Of a stretch of 64,000 bases of DNA, positions 47,401 through 59,600 are shown one piece after another; the first letter of the stretch is position 1; each line of letters starts with the position of its first letter. The stretch is from Marchantia polymorpha subsp. ruderalis (Eukaryota > Streptophyta > Marchantiopsida > Marchantiales > Marchantiaceae), in NCBI GenBank assembly GCA_037833965.1, contig AP031351.1, positions 6,398,501-6,462,500 of the forward strand. The letters run 5' to 3'. Both the position numbers and the translations under genes were made by a program. The notes below the pieces were generated by a model. That model had not been told where the DNA came from. It did not search any database and saw only the letters and a program-made list of their open reading frames with translations.

Positions 47401-50400
47401 ATTGTGGAATCTTTTTATTCTCAAGAAATCTTCTTCTTGGTTACCTGATTCGAGCGTCGTTTTCGCCTTCGGACCTCTTAAGCAATTACCGACTCTGCAT
47501 TTATCCTTACCCAGTTCCTAAATGTTTCGGTTTGCTTCTTTCTTAGACATCTGCGGAATTTACTGATATCTCTTCTTCAGACGACACCTTCCTTGACTGG
47601 AGGCCTAGAAAGAATTAACTAGCGAGATGTATGTTTCCTAATGTAGATAACAATAAAGGATGGGACATCCTGTACTTATCCATCTGAAATGCAATAGATG
47701 ACCGTTTTGTCCGATGGATTGATGTAGCAACCAGGAGGGTTATAATTCTACCAAAACTTGCTCGAAAGTTCCTGCGCCCCCTTCTGTTGAATCTTTGTCT
47801 GTCCTATCTTTTGTATATTTCCAAATGTGGTGACTTTCCGGACCATCTCAGGTTACCAGTTTGATCTCCGTTACCAATATGGAAAGTGATACCCACACAA
47901 TCATTTGTAATTACAAATATTCATAATGCTTAAATAATTTCTTTTGATTCAATCATGCAGCGGATACATAGCAATAATTGATCGTACCCTCATACAGTGC
48001 TACCCTCGATGGACGTGTTGACGGACAATTCTTTCATTTGACGTATTAATTCTTTCATGTACTCAAAGTGACATCAGTTGTTGAATTTTTACAATATCCC
48101 AATTTATAGAACATTTTTATTCAAATTGGTTGTAAATGTTTGTCACTATGCTTTGAGTATTTTTCATTTATCTTCAGCTAAAAATATACGTCATACAAAA
48201 ATTTGGCATGCTGTTTATAAATTATCAAATGATTGAGCAGGTAGGTTTCAACCTAGACTGTACACAACAACTATTTGTCCTTTGAAGGCACGGCAAAATT
48301 AACATTGGACGTGACGGCTGGTCAACACGTCCATTCCACGTTGTATCTAACGTACAATTCAGTTGTTGTGATATATCTGGTACATGGTTTAAATTAGAGA
48401 CATGATTTAAACATGATATATTATGCATTTGAGTTTTCTTTAATAAATATGGAGATATTGACCATTAGGATAGACTGATAGGAAGAAAAGATTTCAAAAT
48501 AATCTATCTTGAAAGGGCGTATGAGTGTTTGATAGAGATTACAAAAACCGAAAATAAAATTAGGGAAAAACCATGGTTTGGTGTCATTTGAATTGTGGAT
48601 ATATATATAGCATCCAAACATATATAATTCAGACATCAAATGTAACAATAGATGAAATTTTACTAATAACAAAAGTTTATGACGATCCAATTTTTTTTAA
48701 TCAAAATATCAATGAGTACATATATCATACCCATGTTATTAAACATCAGATAACAATCAAATTTAATTTTATTTGCATCAAAAACTTCAACTTTCATAAT
48801 AACCATTGTTCATCATAACGTTGATTTCTAAAGTCAATATAAAACATTGAACATTTTGTAACCCTAATTTCAACCCTACATTTGAACGCTAGGTGTTTAA
48901 AAAAGATCTGATATAGATTAAAAAATTCCTTGTGCCAATTATTTTTAATATGCACATGAATATTGCATAAAAATATGCTATAAGAGTAAAAAATGACATG
49001 TATTCTTGTACAAAGAGCATTGGAAATGACTACTCTTATGTCCAAACTATGTGCTCAGGGTAATACTAGTCTTACTCCAATGAGTAAATCTTTATCCCAA
49101 ATGAAAGGAAATCAATTACTTATGTACAAGCATATGGCATTTGCCAAATATGTCATAAATTTGTCTATTATGACATCAGTCAAAATTTTTTATAACAAAT
49201 ATAATCACAATTTTAAATTGATTACATCTTCTTGAAATGCTTACAATGCATGATGCACTCGAGTGACAGATAAGTACAATCTGTACTTATCTTTTTCCCA
49301 GCTAACCACGGAAAAATCACTCTCCACACGCGGAGTACCAGGATATACACTAGCACATCATACAACAAACATACACAGTTTGGGAATTCAAGGTTCAATA
49401 GTAAACATGCTTCATGGAAATTGACAGATCTTGGCCTTTTATCTATTGTTTGCAGAGTACAACTTTTCTTTGATAAAACGTTCACAATTTTTTTTTGTTC
49501 TTGTTCCAGGGTGTCAATGTATTCGTTGTTGAATTTTTTTTCAAGCTGAGATTGAAATCTAATGATAAGGTTCAAAAAGCTTGATGCAAGCATGATATCA
49601 CATTTGCAATGAGCACATGTGGGTAAAGATGCTACAGGTGCATTGTTACCATCTTTTTTTGGCTTGATTGCATGTAATATCTACTGCAAGACTAACAACT
49701 AGGTTTCTAACAACACAAATCATAACATTTTTCTCAACTTCAGACAAATCATTAAATCACATTACAATAAAGTAACCACACCCTCAAACAAAGTGCACAA
49801 CAACTTTATTGGCAATTTTGTAAAAACCGTTACAATATCGAATGTGTTGATCTTGTTCATGGATTTGCAATTTGGAAAGTAGATCTTGCAATCCTATCAT
49901 ATCCTGAAGACAAAAGATGAATGGCTTCTTGCTATGTTATTAGCAATGTAAACTGCTGCAAGGTTTTGAAGAAGATGGCAATCTCATTAACTATTGAGAT
50001 CAATGAAAATAAAACAATCCACCGCATGACAATCAGTTTGAAATTAAAATTCTTTTGGTTTATGTATTCAACAATACAACAACAATGAGTTGAAAACCAA
50101 GACAACATTTTCTCCAACTATGATTAGCAAGTCGTAGCGAACTTTGAACATTTAGATCACATTTTGTTGATAAAGTTTTGTTGTCTTCATAGGTATTTGA
50201 TGGTGGCAGACAACGTCAAATAAAATTTATTGTTGAGATATACAAAAATAGTAGCTTGAATAATAAGATTAAATTGATATGCACCACATCAGAATTGAAT
50301 CAAGTAGCAACTTTCTTGTTCAACTCGAGTAGAAACACGGTTATTATTCCACATACTTCGCCTCTCATATCCTAGCATCATCAGAGCATGTTGATGAGAG

Positions 50401-52040
50401 TGTATATCCCTAAGATGAACAAATTACAACCATAATCCTCTCGACCGTCTTGAACAGATTATTTTTGGTGTGACGTTTATAAAGAGTAAAACAACATAAA
50501 TGGATGCAATATAGCCTTACGCCTATTACAAATCTCATTTGAACATCAAAATATGAGATATTCTCAATAATTGATAAATCAAATGTAGCATAAAAGGCCC
50601 AACGAGCAATTTGCTAAGTTTCGAAAGGCAAACGTCGTCAGCAATATGAACAAATGATGACATTTTTACCCTATTGCATCCACAAAGATAATCGAAAGCT
50701 AGCTCTTTGCTTGCATTCTACACTCGGTGCCCTGTTAACCTAAACAACGAACCAAGATCAATCATCCCAACAACAAGTTTGAAAAGATTGATGTTCTTGA
50801 TATGAACTTGATAACATACAATCACATTGTCAAATTTCATTTGCTTGAAGAATCTCAACGTACGATAAATAGAAATGTCCTCTGCTTTGGAATCAAATAA
50901 AATTTTACGTTAAATTGTGTTGATGATGTTTATATCAAAATACAGCTGGACACATTCTTTACTATTATTATGAAGACCTAAAACACAAGATGATTTTACT
51001 CGTTGATGTTAATAAGGTGGTTTATGGACTTTCGTAGCTCCAACAAAATGAACATGAACAGTATTCACGAAAACAGTAGCATCAAAGAAAATTTGCTTGG
51101 CGTCTTCCAAAAGAGCATGATATTCACTTCACTTTGTCAAATGTTGGCTTTTGAGATGTTGTAAGTATAGTTTTGCTCGATATGAAAACTTGAAGTACTT
51201 TGATCCTAGCTGGCTCGTGCTTCTATCCGACCTTTTTTTCACGGCTCTTGATTTGTCAAAAGCAACACTGAACTTATGTAACGACATCAGATGACTTGCA
51301 TCAAGACCTTCCATCTATACTCAAGTTTGTGCGTGGAATTAAATGAAGTTTCACGCTTCTTTGAAAAAATTTCATCGACAATAATTCTTCAACAACGGAA
51401 AAGATTGAACATCAGGAATTATTTAGCACCAGCAAACAAGAGCAAACGCGGATTCGAATTTCTGATATTTCTATGGCCAAAAAGGAAAAACAACAACAGC
51501 GAAAATCGCTTGCTCTTTTTCACTGTTGAAGAATTGATGTTGCTCGTTCAAGAACATTGGATAGAAGCAAACACCGACTCGAGCAACCATTAATTCAAAC
51601 TTTCAATATTATTTATGGCATTTCGCAAATACTATTTATGACAAATTTGGCAGTAGCATTGCTCAATGCTATATTCGAAGAGTCTTATTTATGTAGCAAA
51701 ATGCCTTTAAATCTGTCAGAAGCATCACTTTACTCCATGACTCCTAAAGTTTAGGTTTTCTATTTTTAGATGTTTGATTTGCCAATATTAATCTTATCAA
51801 AAAGTCATAGGGCTCGTCATTGTAATTGCAGCATGGATTAAAAGTTGCAAAGTTGAAAAGCATTTGGACACTCCAAAGGAAAGTCATAAGGTAAGAAATG
51901 AATTGGTGTAGGAAATTTTGACAAATGTTGTTATTAATTGCTTCATGGCAAAAAACGTGCGTGCTCATGTTGTGGAGATTTCTAGTTAATTTTTGAAGCT
52001 TAAGGTACAAGTGATTTTGTCCAAGTTTTAAAAATGATCC
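47401..52040. other. Intergenic stretch without an assignable gene
   Basis: Mixed to AT-rich DNA with short unrelated open frames, including one of 123 codons on the minus strand at 49222-49593 that is not recognised. A small inverted repeat (agataagtac, 5-nt loop) lies at 49268-49292. Parts may be decayed transposon sequence because related material follows, but no motif supports this. Confidence 0.4.
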
Positions 52041-52320
52041 TTTCATTTTATCGGATAATGGAAGGTTATCTATCTTAGATAATTATATTAGGTTTTGTGT
52101 GTTGTGTGTGGAATTTAGTGAGGAGGAAGTTTGCATGTGAAACTTCCTTAACTTTAAGTTTCATATTTAAGTGACTCTTTAGGAGAAGTCCGAAACCTCA
52201 TAGGGGAATGACTCGGATGATCAAACTATGATGTTAGTTCATGTCTAAAAGTCTTTCTCACAAACATTGTTGGAAGTTAATGTTTTTCTTTCTCCCAAAT
52301 GTATCCACATTTTGATTTTG
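52041..52320 (+). repeat. LTR-like terminal region of a Ty3/gypsy family, copy 1
   Basis: This segment is related in sequence and order to 61830-62110. Shared landmarks are an attatattaggttttgtgtgt / ttatattagattttgagtgt stretch, tttaagtgactctttaggag / tttaagtggctctctgggag, a ggaatgactcggatgatc / ggagtaacttggatggtc block, then ttagttcatgt and a final tccacatt. Copy 2 directly follows an integrase remnant, so both are best read as terminal regions of one element family in plus orientation. Exact LTR borders and target site duplications are not visible. Confidence 0.6.
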
Positions 52321-52544
52321 TAACCGAGATCCGTTGGAAAGAATTTTTGTTATTGATTTGTTTTGTTTGGAAGATCTAGTCTTGGAAAAACATTTGAGTT
52401 ATTATACACTCGTCGATTGTACTGTCTTTCTGGTTTCCGTCCACAGAGTAGAGCAGAGATGATTGGTCCTTTAAGACCGGGTGTTGCACATATGTACTAA
52501 GTCTTAGAAGTGGTCAAGGGAATAAGGATGATTAGCCAAGGCAT

Positions 52545-53930
52545 AACTAAGACTAGCTAGTTATGACTAAACTAGTTAGTTATAACTAACTTTATCTAGT
52601 CATGACTAAGTTTAGCTACAATGTCTATAGTTGGCGGAGTAATTAGCGGAGTTCTAGAAGAATGGAGTGAGCACTTCTATTTTGTCTTTTACAAGGAGTG
52701 AGCACTTCTATTTTGTCTTATACAAAAGTTCTAGATTCCAAGGGATTAGATATTTGACTAGAAGCTTGGATTTGATTGGTTTGACTAAATGTATGAAAGA
52801 TGATTGGCTAGACTAAGTCTAATGTTGACTTAGTGGCTAGGAAGCTTGTAGAAGTTTAAAAGCTTCAAATGGCATGTCGCCACCTCAACCTTGGATTCCG
52901 GAAGCTTCTAGAAGGTTTAGGTAGGCCAATGGCATGTTGCCACGTAGAGAAGGTTAGTCAAACTTACCTAGGTAAAAGTAAGTTAGGAGAAATTACCACA
53001 TGTTACTATGGTAACTTCTCAAGTAGTATAAATAGAGAGGTAGAGTAGCAACTTTCAAGCAAGTTTGGAGAGTCATGTGTGAGGACTTGTTTCAGTAATG
53101 AAGGAGTGAAGTTTTTGAGTATCTTGGAGTATCGACGTGTGTTTGCATTTATGTGAAGAGGGTGATGTGAGGAGAGTTTGTGTGTGAGTTGGAGTGATAC
53201 ATGAGAGTTTGTAAGAGAAGGTGTTTGGGACATGAGTGAGAGTATGAATCTTAGTCTTCTAGAACCATGATGCGCTACCACAAAGCCATCAGAGGTAAAC
53301 CTGAGTGAGAGTCAGCCCGGAGGTTGCAGTCCAAAAATTGCTCACCTCTAAAAATTGTCATGACAAGAGGAGCCGTATACGAGATATGTCAACTACAAGA
53401 AATATATTTTTTTAATTGTGCATGGATCAATTTATGTGCTATAGGGAGCAAGTAAGAAGACAAATGCAAGATGGAAAGATAGAAATTATATAGAGTAGCG
53501 GCATCGAAAGCTTGAATTCTTCAGGCTTCAAGAATCAAGATAATGTTCAGATTGCAAAAGAAGCTGTATACTAAAAGAAATGATGTACTAAATCTTCTTG
53601 ATAATTCTAATTGAGGTTATACTCAAATTGAAGTGACGATATGTCATTTGTGACTTTTCAGCTTCTAGAACCTCCACTTGCCACTAAGTCAACATTAGAC
53701 TTAGTATAACCAATGAAGTCATCATTACTTAGTTGAATCAATCAAAACTAAACATGAAGTCAAACGTCTTTTTTTTTGGGAATCTAGACTTTTGTACAAA
53801 ACAAAATAGAATCGTTTACTCAAATCTTCTAGTATTTCTTGAGTTATTTTGCTAAGTATAGACATGATAGCTAAACATAGTTATAACTTGATAAACTTGG
53901 TTATAACTAGCTAGACTTAGTCATGGATAG
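52545..53930. mobile_element. Large imperfect inverted repeat (foldback-type element)
   Basis: The left arm (about 52545-52857) and right arm (about 53651-53930) are diverged reverse complements. Matching landmarks include actaagtctaatgttgactta on the left, whose complement occurs at 53687-53707. Others are the attctattttgt...tacaaaagt...tagattcc block, and the cluster of tagctagttat / gtttagct words at the outer ends. The interior (52860-53650) has no open frame of note. Likely a foldback or MITE-like element, or two copies of one repeat inserted in opposite orientation. Confidence 0.75.
52663..52725. repeat. Tandem duplication of about 31 bp
   Basis: The unit ggagtgagcacttctatttt plus gtctt and ttacaa/atacaa occurs twice in a row. 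It lies within the left arm of the large inverted repeat and is absent from the right arm, so it arose after the arms separated. Confidence 0.85.
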
Positions 53931-53954
53931 CTAGATTTTGTCATAATTAAACTA

Positions 53955-54520
53955 ACCATGATTAATTCATTGGCTAGTTTTACTTCTATTTTACACATAC
54001 AACATCCGCTCTTACAGTTCTTGAAGAATGAAGCTTCTTCTCCGCAAGCTACAACAGAGGCATTAGAACCTTTTGAGAAGCTAAAGCAAACATTGCTTTC
54101 AACATCAATTTCACGAACTCCGGATTGGGAAAAAGCGTTTTTAGTTTTCACAGATGCATCTGAAAAAAGAATGGGTGCAATATGAGCACAATGGGATTGA
54201 TGAGGAAGTATACAACCATCCAGACAATCTACTATGCTATTAGACAACTCACATGTGTAGAGTTAAAATACCCAGTAACAAAAACAAGAAAAACTAGGCA
54301 TTATTTTTGCGTTGAGGAAATTTTGACACTATTTACTTGGGATAAAAGCCACGGTGGTGTCAAATCATCAAGCATTGATTTATCTTTTTAACAAACCAAA
54401 CGCTATAGAAGGAATTGCACGGTGGATAATTTTGCTACAAAAATTTGACTTGGAAATTATTCATCGCGCAGAAACAAAGCATGAAATTGTTGATTTTACT
54501 TCACAAATGGAGAAGTAGAT
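53955..54520 (+). pseudogene. Ty3/gypsy reverse transcriptase/RNase H remnant, copy 1
   Basis: Pieces of the RT C-terminus and RNase H appear in order on the plus strand but in shifting frames. FEKLKQTLLS and PDWEKAFLVFTDASEKRMGA match the start of the RNase H domain with its catalytic Asp (TDAS). QLTCVELKYPVTKT follows, then IARWIILLQKFDLEIIHRAE and TKHEIVDFTSQMEK. Several frameshifts and a stop separate the blocks, so it cannot encode a working enzyme. The end closely resembles the second copy at 59390-59480 and is followed by the same sequence (gctcaagaaggcg...gctagcaacaaaa), which shows common origin. Confidence 0.85.
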
Positions 54521-54774
54521 GGACGTTTTTTGAAATAAGAGCTGCTCAAGAAGGCGCCAAGCCTTGACTGCTAGCAACAAAAATCCATCACATCAATCCA
54601 AGATTTCTATCAGGTGGAAACACTAACAACATCTCTTCACAACTACAAGATTAAACGAACGTGAACTGATGACTTTTCAAAATCATACCATCTAGAAGAT
54701 AGCGTCAACAAGGTGAGTGAAAAAGAATGAAGTAAAATACCTTAATCAAGATTCATGAAGTGCATAGAATCAAG

Positions 54775-55500
54775 AAGTAAATATTATAAAAAGATTCGTT
54801 GAAGTTAATCCATGTGCTCTCGACTTTGCAGCCATTTGTATCTTAAGATACTTTTAGCGCGGAAAAATTGGTTAGGCTCTTAGAGAGCTCAGTGGTACAC
54901 ATGATTATTTTGAAGCAATAGTGGCTTGAAATACATAATACGTACAAATTAAATGACATGATTCTCATTCGTAAAACCATAGTTTGAATAACGTGAACTT
55001 ACTTCTCTGTACATTCAAAAGAACAATAGCAGCCCTGACAATAAACATAATGATGACTAAGAATTCTTTGTAATATAGAAAGAAACTTGTGATAAAAGAA
55101 AACTTGTAAGAACCAACAAGTAAATATTATAAGAAGATTCAAATTAATATATACTACAAACGGTGAATTTGGCAAGTGGCATTAAAGTTAATCCATGTGC
55201 TCTCAACTTTGCAGCCTCCTTTTTTTCAGATAATTTCAGCGGGGAAAAACCGGCTGGACTCTCGAAGAGGTCAGTAGTACACATGAATACTTTGAAGCAG
55301 TAGTGGGTTGGAATACATAATATATACAAAGTAAATGACATTATTCTCATTCGTAAAACCATAGTTTCAATGACGCGAATCTACTTCTCTGGACATTCAA
55401 GAGTACGATAGCAGCCTTTCATATAAACATTATGATGACTAAGAATTACTTGTAATACCAAAAAAACTTGTGATAAAAGAAAACTTGTAAGTCGGTTGTT
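54775..55500. repeat. Tandem direct duplication of about 350 bp
   Basis: Copy 1 (54775-55117) and copy 2 (55118-about 55500) share order and sequence throughout. Both start aagtaaatattataa and share ttaatccatgtgctctc, tcattcgtaaaaccatagtt and taaacat(a/t)atgatgacta. Both end near gataaaagaaaacttgtaag. The copies have diverged by many substitutions and small indels (copy 2 has 25 extra bases near its start). A third partial unit is visible at about 55540-55615. No coding content is seen. Confidence 0.9.
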
Positions 55501-56089
55501 TTGGTACATCTACTATGGCTCTAAAGAACCATTTACACAACCAACAAATAAATACTACAAGAAGTTTCAGATTGATATATACCACACATAGAAAATTCCG
55601 CAAGTGGCATTGAATAGTTAGTGTGAAATAGTAAAACTTATTTTTTGATATCATTGTTACAGTTTTCCAGGTGAGCTTTTCGAGAGTAGCGTTTGGAGTA
55701 GGCAGAAAAAGTTCATTAAAAATTGTTCTTTTGAGGAAAAGATCCTTGTAGTATCGGGTGCATAGTATCGAGAAAAAATAGTGAGTCTAATTTTGTTGAT
55801 ATTATGTATGAAGAAGATCATTGCTCAAATTGAGATATTTCATTGCATAAATGATAGCTTGTGAATATTTTAGACAAATCAAATGTGCTTCACTTGTGAT
55901 TTGACCAAGATATCAAACTTGCATTAGCTTAGAAAATTATAAAGCATGAGTAGTATTAGTCATCTCATATGCTTATCTGCTCAAATCCTCAGCATGTTGT
56001 GAGCTTAATACTTCCCCCCATATGCGTTGTAGTCTGAGGGGTAGTTAAGCATTAACATTTAAGACCCTGTACACTCTCTACTTTACTTT

Positions 56090-56580
56090 TGTCCTGAAAA
56101 CTCAATTTTTCCCGAAACGCTCTTCCGGTTTGTCCCGAAATCTCCTTGCCAATCTCTCTCACTTCTTTATGCAAAAATCTCCCAGGAAAATCTCTCTCTT
56201 CCACTGCAGCATCTCATTCTTTGTTCCACCGAGATTGTTCCCCCTTTCTCCTTTCAAAATGTTTTTTTTCCATTCCCTAATCTCCTCCTGTCACATCAAA
56301 AATCTCTCCTCTCCATTTGGATTCTATTTCCCTCTCCCGTTGCAAAATCTCTCTCTGCGTGAATTCTCTCTTCCCCTCGAGAATTTCCTCCTCTCTCTTC
56401 ATGTGGAAATTTTCTCTCCTCCCACCTACAAAAATCACTTTCTCGTCTCTCCTTTCGACCAGACCAACCCAACCCGCATCCTCACCCTCAGCTGCATCAG
56501 CAGCAGCACCGTCCACACTAGCATCCTGCAACAGCTCCACTCAGCCGCTTCACTAGCTCGTTCAGCCGTCATGTGATCGC
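56090..56580. other. CT-rich low-complexity stretch
   Basis: Pyrimidine-rich sequence dominated by tctctctc and ctcctcc words. It produces a 148-codon plus-strand frame rich in Ser, Phe, Leu and Pro. No motif is present, and the frame is attributed to composition. It could be a 5' UTR or promoter of a lost gene. Confidence 0.5.
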
Positions 56581-56619
56581 TTTGACGTCATCTGATTCAT
56601 AATCTTATCTAACCTAATC

Positions 56620-56693
56620 ATAATTTGCACCCTTTCTCATCTTATTCCGCCATCAAAACATGGCGGAAGAAGGTGAGAAAGGATGCGAATTAT
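56620..56693. repeat. Hairpin with 33-bp arms
   Basis: Left arm 56620-56652 and right arm 56661-56693 pair with only about four mismatches around an 8-nt loop (tcaaaaca). The arm includes tttctcatcttattccgcca. Length, small loop and few mismatches suit a small foldback element or a microRNA-like precursor; nothing indicates expression. Confidence 0.85.
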
Positions 56694-56821
56694 AATAACC
56701 TCCTTATGGCAAAACACTCCCCTTATTTCTCTCACTCTCATTCTCTTGCTTTCACTCATGTGACATGTACTCTGAGTTTCTGTACCTCTGCAATCTTGGG
56801 TTTTAGCCAAGATACTTGTGA

Positions 56822-56966
56822 TGCAAATTATGTCTCTTCAATCTCTCTTTTGTTTTTTTCCAATCGGCTGGTAAGCTCCTCAACTTTCTTCTTCATATTG
56901 AAGTCTTTATAAAAAATGTCTGCATTTGATTTCAAAATACGCTTTTGAAGGTTTGCACCTCTTGCG
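56822..56966 (-). pseudogene. Coiled-coil coding fragment next to the Hsp90 remnant
   Basis: An open minus-strand frame continues directly after a stop at the end of the Hsp90-like segment. It contains KKKVEELTSRLEKNKREIEE, a clear heptad-type coiled coil, and ends at a TAA. It does not correspond to the Hsp90 sequence expected next, so it is probably a piece of another gene joined to it. The parent gene is not recognised. Confidence 0.35.
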
Positions 56967-56973
56967 TCATCTC

Positions 56974-57197
56974 ACTTAGTGTGTACTTCCTCAACCATGT
57001 CGTAGGTCTTACTCACCAAATGCTTCCTCATAATACAGACAATTCAACTTTCTTGCAGAATCTTTTGCAAGACATTCAAAAGGAAGATCGTTTGAGTCAA
57101 TGACACCCTTCACAAAGCTCAGGTATCGCGGAAACAATTTTCCGTTGAACTCGTCTGAGATGAAAACTCTCTTCACAGACAGACAGATGTTGTCTTT
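56974..57197 (-). pseudogene. Plastid-type Hsp90 (HSP90C/CR88-like) fragment, broken
   Basis: The minus strand encodes [20 protein letters not shown] then [18 protein letters not shown], a close match to the middle domain of organellar Hsp90 (plastid form: [20 protein letters not shown]). After KLNCL the reading frame shifts by one, and the family sequence resumes as [16 protein letters not shown], followed by a stop. A stop codon also precedes the fragment. The usual SRE of this block is lost. It is a truncated, frameshifted copy of about 70 codons with no intron visible inside; no intact Hsp90 gene is present in this window. Confidence 0.85.
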
Positions 57198-57229
57198 CTT
57201 CTAGCTCAAAACATACTCTGTGTAAATGA

Positions 57230-57400
57230 CGTGCTTTTGAAACTCATACTCAATCTCGTCCAAGCTGTACTGAAACTGTGTATCAATTTCTGTAACTTCG
57301 AGACAAACTTCAATTTTTGTTCCATCAACTTGTCAATCTCGACATCCCAATCACTCAACATGCGAGTCAAGATCAAGAGTGCAATCTGTGTTTACTTCCT
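57230..57400 (-). pseudogene. Coding-like fragment upstream of the Hsp90 remnant
   Basis: The minus strand has an open stretch including LSDWDVEIDKLMEQKLKFVS, strongly charged and helical in character. It does not fit the Hsp90 sequence that should precede the neighbouring fragment. Together with the coiled-coil fragment on the other side it suggests a mosaic of gene pieces. No parent family is recognised. Confidence 0.3.
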
Positions 57401-59290
57401 CAAAGGCAGCCTCTTTTTGAAAGACTCTCCTCCAAAATTCTGCTGAGATTTGAAGGAAAAACTCAATACTAGATAGGCCATAAAAGGTTCTTCTATCGGC
57501 ACATCTCCACATCATCGTTATCAGATAAAACTCTAGAAAAATTCTAGCGGCAGATGCAAATAAAAGTACAAGCTTTGCGGCTGCATACAAAGCTTTATCA
57601 AGTACCACAAATACAGATGTTTCAATGATTAAATCCCTCCCAACTTGTAAGGCAGTCCCTTCTTTAGCGAATACCTCTCCTAAATGTGATCTAATGTTAG
57701 CAGCTAAAATATGTGGTGGTGATGGTCTTCACAGAGCCTCTGAGAAATCTAGCCATTACGCCATCTTGCATCTAGGGGATGCAAATCAAATGTGGGAGAA
57801 GAAGTAAAAGCCATAGAACCCCAAACCGACATCGGAAAAAAATCACAATGATCAAGAAGACCTTTCACCCTACCGCGGAAGATGAACTCCTCATCCAAAC
57901 AAGAAATCCAATCTTGGTCATTAGGGAAACATCTTGACTTGCAAGACCTGTAGAATATCGATCAAACGCAGTGCAATCATCTTGTTTATCAGCCATGTGA
58001 TACGATCAGCTAGCAGAGAAGTGGCAATCCAAATGCGATACAATATTCACAAGATTCTCCCCAATAACATGGTCAAAAAAGTTTGCTACCTCTCTTAGCT
58101 TTGCTACCACCCTCCTTGTATCGAAACCCGACCCTCGAAGAACAGCAAAGCATAATTCCACGAGCTTCATTTATGGAGTGTGCTTGACCATAATTTGCTC
58201 CTTTGCTTCCGCTTTTGAGCCATTGCTTGAACGCATAAATTTTCAAAAATTGCCACAAAAATTCAAAGCATAACTTCCAAAAAATTTGAATCAAATTTTT
58301 TTAACTCTTATAATGTTAAAAGAACATGTGAGCACCACTTTGTTTTCACACATGTGCAAATAGTTAACATGTTCAATCTAGTTTCTTCGACGTGTTCATT
58401 GTAGATCGTCTAGTTCCACTTTGACTTGAAGACTTGGAGCTCATAGATTTCTTCATGAGGTAAAAAAACCTTACTGAATTCAATTCATATGCTTGTCATG
58501 AAGCTTTCTTGAAGCAACTAGGAGATCACATAATCTTGTTCATTATATAACCATTAATTTGATCAATATATCATGAGTTATTGACATCATAAATATTTTC
58601 ATCCTTAAACTTAATCATTGAATATGTTTGTCATTTGCAAACAAGGTGCCATATCACATACAATTTGAACATAAAGACCAAAGTACTTGCTCCCAGCATA
58701 CTCATTGTGATAACCGATGAATTTTTTGCAACAGAAGTTTGTTTCGCGTTTGAAGCTTAATCAAGTAGATTGAAATCACAAATGATATGAAGGCTCCATC
58801 ATTTTTATCTCAAATCAGTTCTAATTCCGTTCCACATTTACTGAGCATGTGCTTTGAAGTTCAGATGATGGCGTACCGGATCTATGTGATGCCATCACAG
58901 CTTACACACTAAAGCTTTGATGTCAAGTTTACAATTTGAGGTATTTTTCACTGCTTTTCAATTCACAATGTACGTCGTGATGTATGTGCATTGCATTCAA
59001 CTTTGCCAAGTTTGTATCTTGGATGATGCGGATTAACCCAATTGTTTCATTTTTGTTTACAAAGATTATTAGACATCAATTTTTTTTTTTAAAAAAAAAT
59101 CAGTTTTCATAATTAGAGATTGAGTTTGTAGTAAAGTTTCTTTGTAATTTTTGATGATTTTTTACATTGTTAATGAAATGTAAAATTTATTTAATTTACC
59201 TATTTACAGGATAAATATACGCAATGTATAGTAAAAGTATTATTCAATCATCTCCTTCAGGCATATTCCATGCAGATGATTTGCAATGAA
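57400..59290. other. Stretch without an assignable gene
   Basis: Short open frames on both strands (for example 57625-57807 plus, 57351-57608 minus) carry no recognised motif. The surrounding DNA is AT-rich and probably composed of decayed repeats. Confidence 0.4.
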
Positions 59291-59339
59291 CTTAGGAAAT
59301 GCATTGTCCTCTTATGAAGTTTGTAGTTCGTATTCCAAG

Positions 59340-59600
59340 TGAGAAGGTAGATCATGAAGAAAAAGGGAATATATATACTTATTTTTTAGTAAATTTGCTT
59401 AAAAAAATTGACTTGGAGATTGTACATCGTGCATATACAAAGCATCAGATTCTTGATTTTATTACACAAATGGAAAAGTAGATGGACGTTGTCTGGGAAA
59501 AAAGAGTTGCTCAAGAAGGCGTCAGACCTATGGCTGCTAGCAACAAAAGTTCATCACACTAATACAAGAATTCTATAAGATGAAAACACTCAAAACGTTT
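59340..59600 (+). pseudogene. Ty3/gypsy RNase H end, copy 2
   Basis: The plus strand reads KIDLEIVHRAYTKHQILDF and ends ITQMEK-stop, the same block as at the end of copy 1 (DLEIIHRAE...TKHEIVDF). The next bases (agatggacgtt...gctcaagaaggcgtcag...gctagcaacaaaag) also match copy 1. The domain's catalytic part is missing or unrecognisable upstream. This copy belongs to the element whose integrase lies about 1 kb downstream. Confidence 0.8.

Noticed and set aside
54775-55500. A CRISPR-like repeat array
   Set aside because: The repeats are long, adjacent and diverged, without regular short repeats and spacers, and the DNA is eukaryotic.
56130-56576. A 148-codon plus-strand frame
   Set aside because: It reads a CT-rich low-complexity tract and its opposite strand is open as well; no motif.
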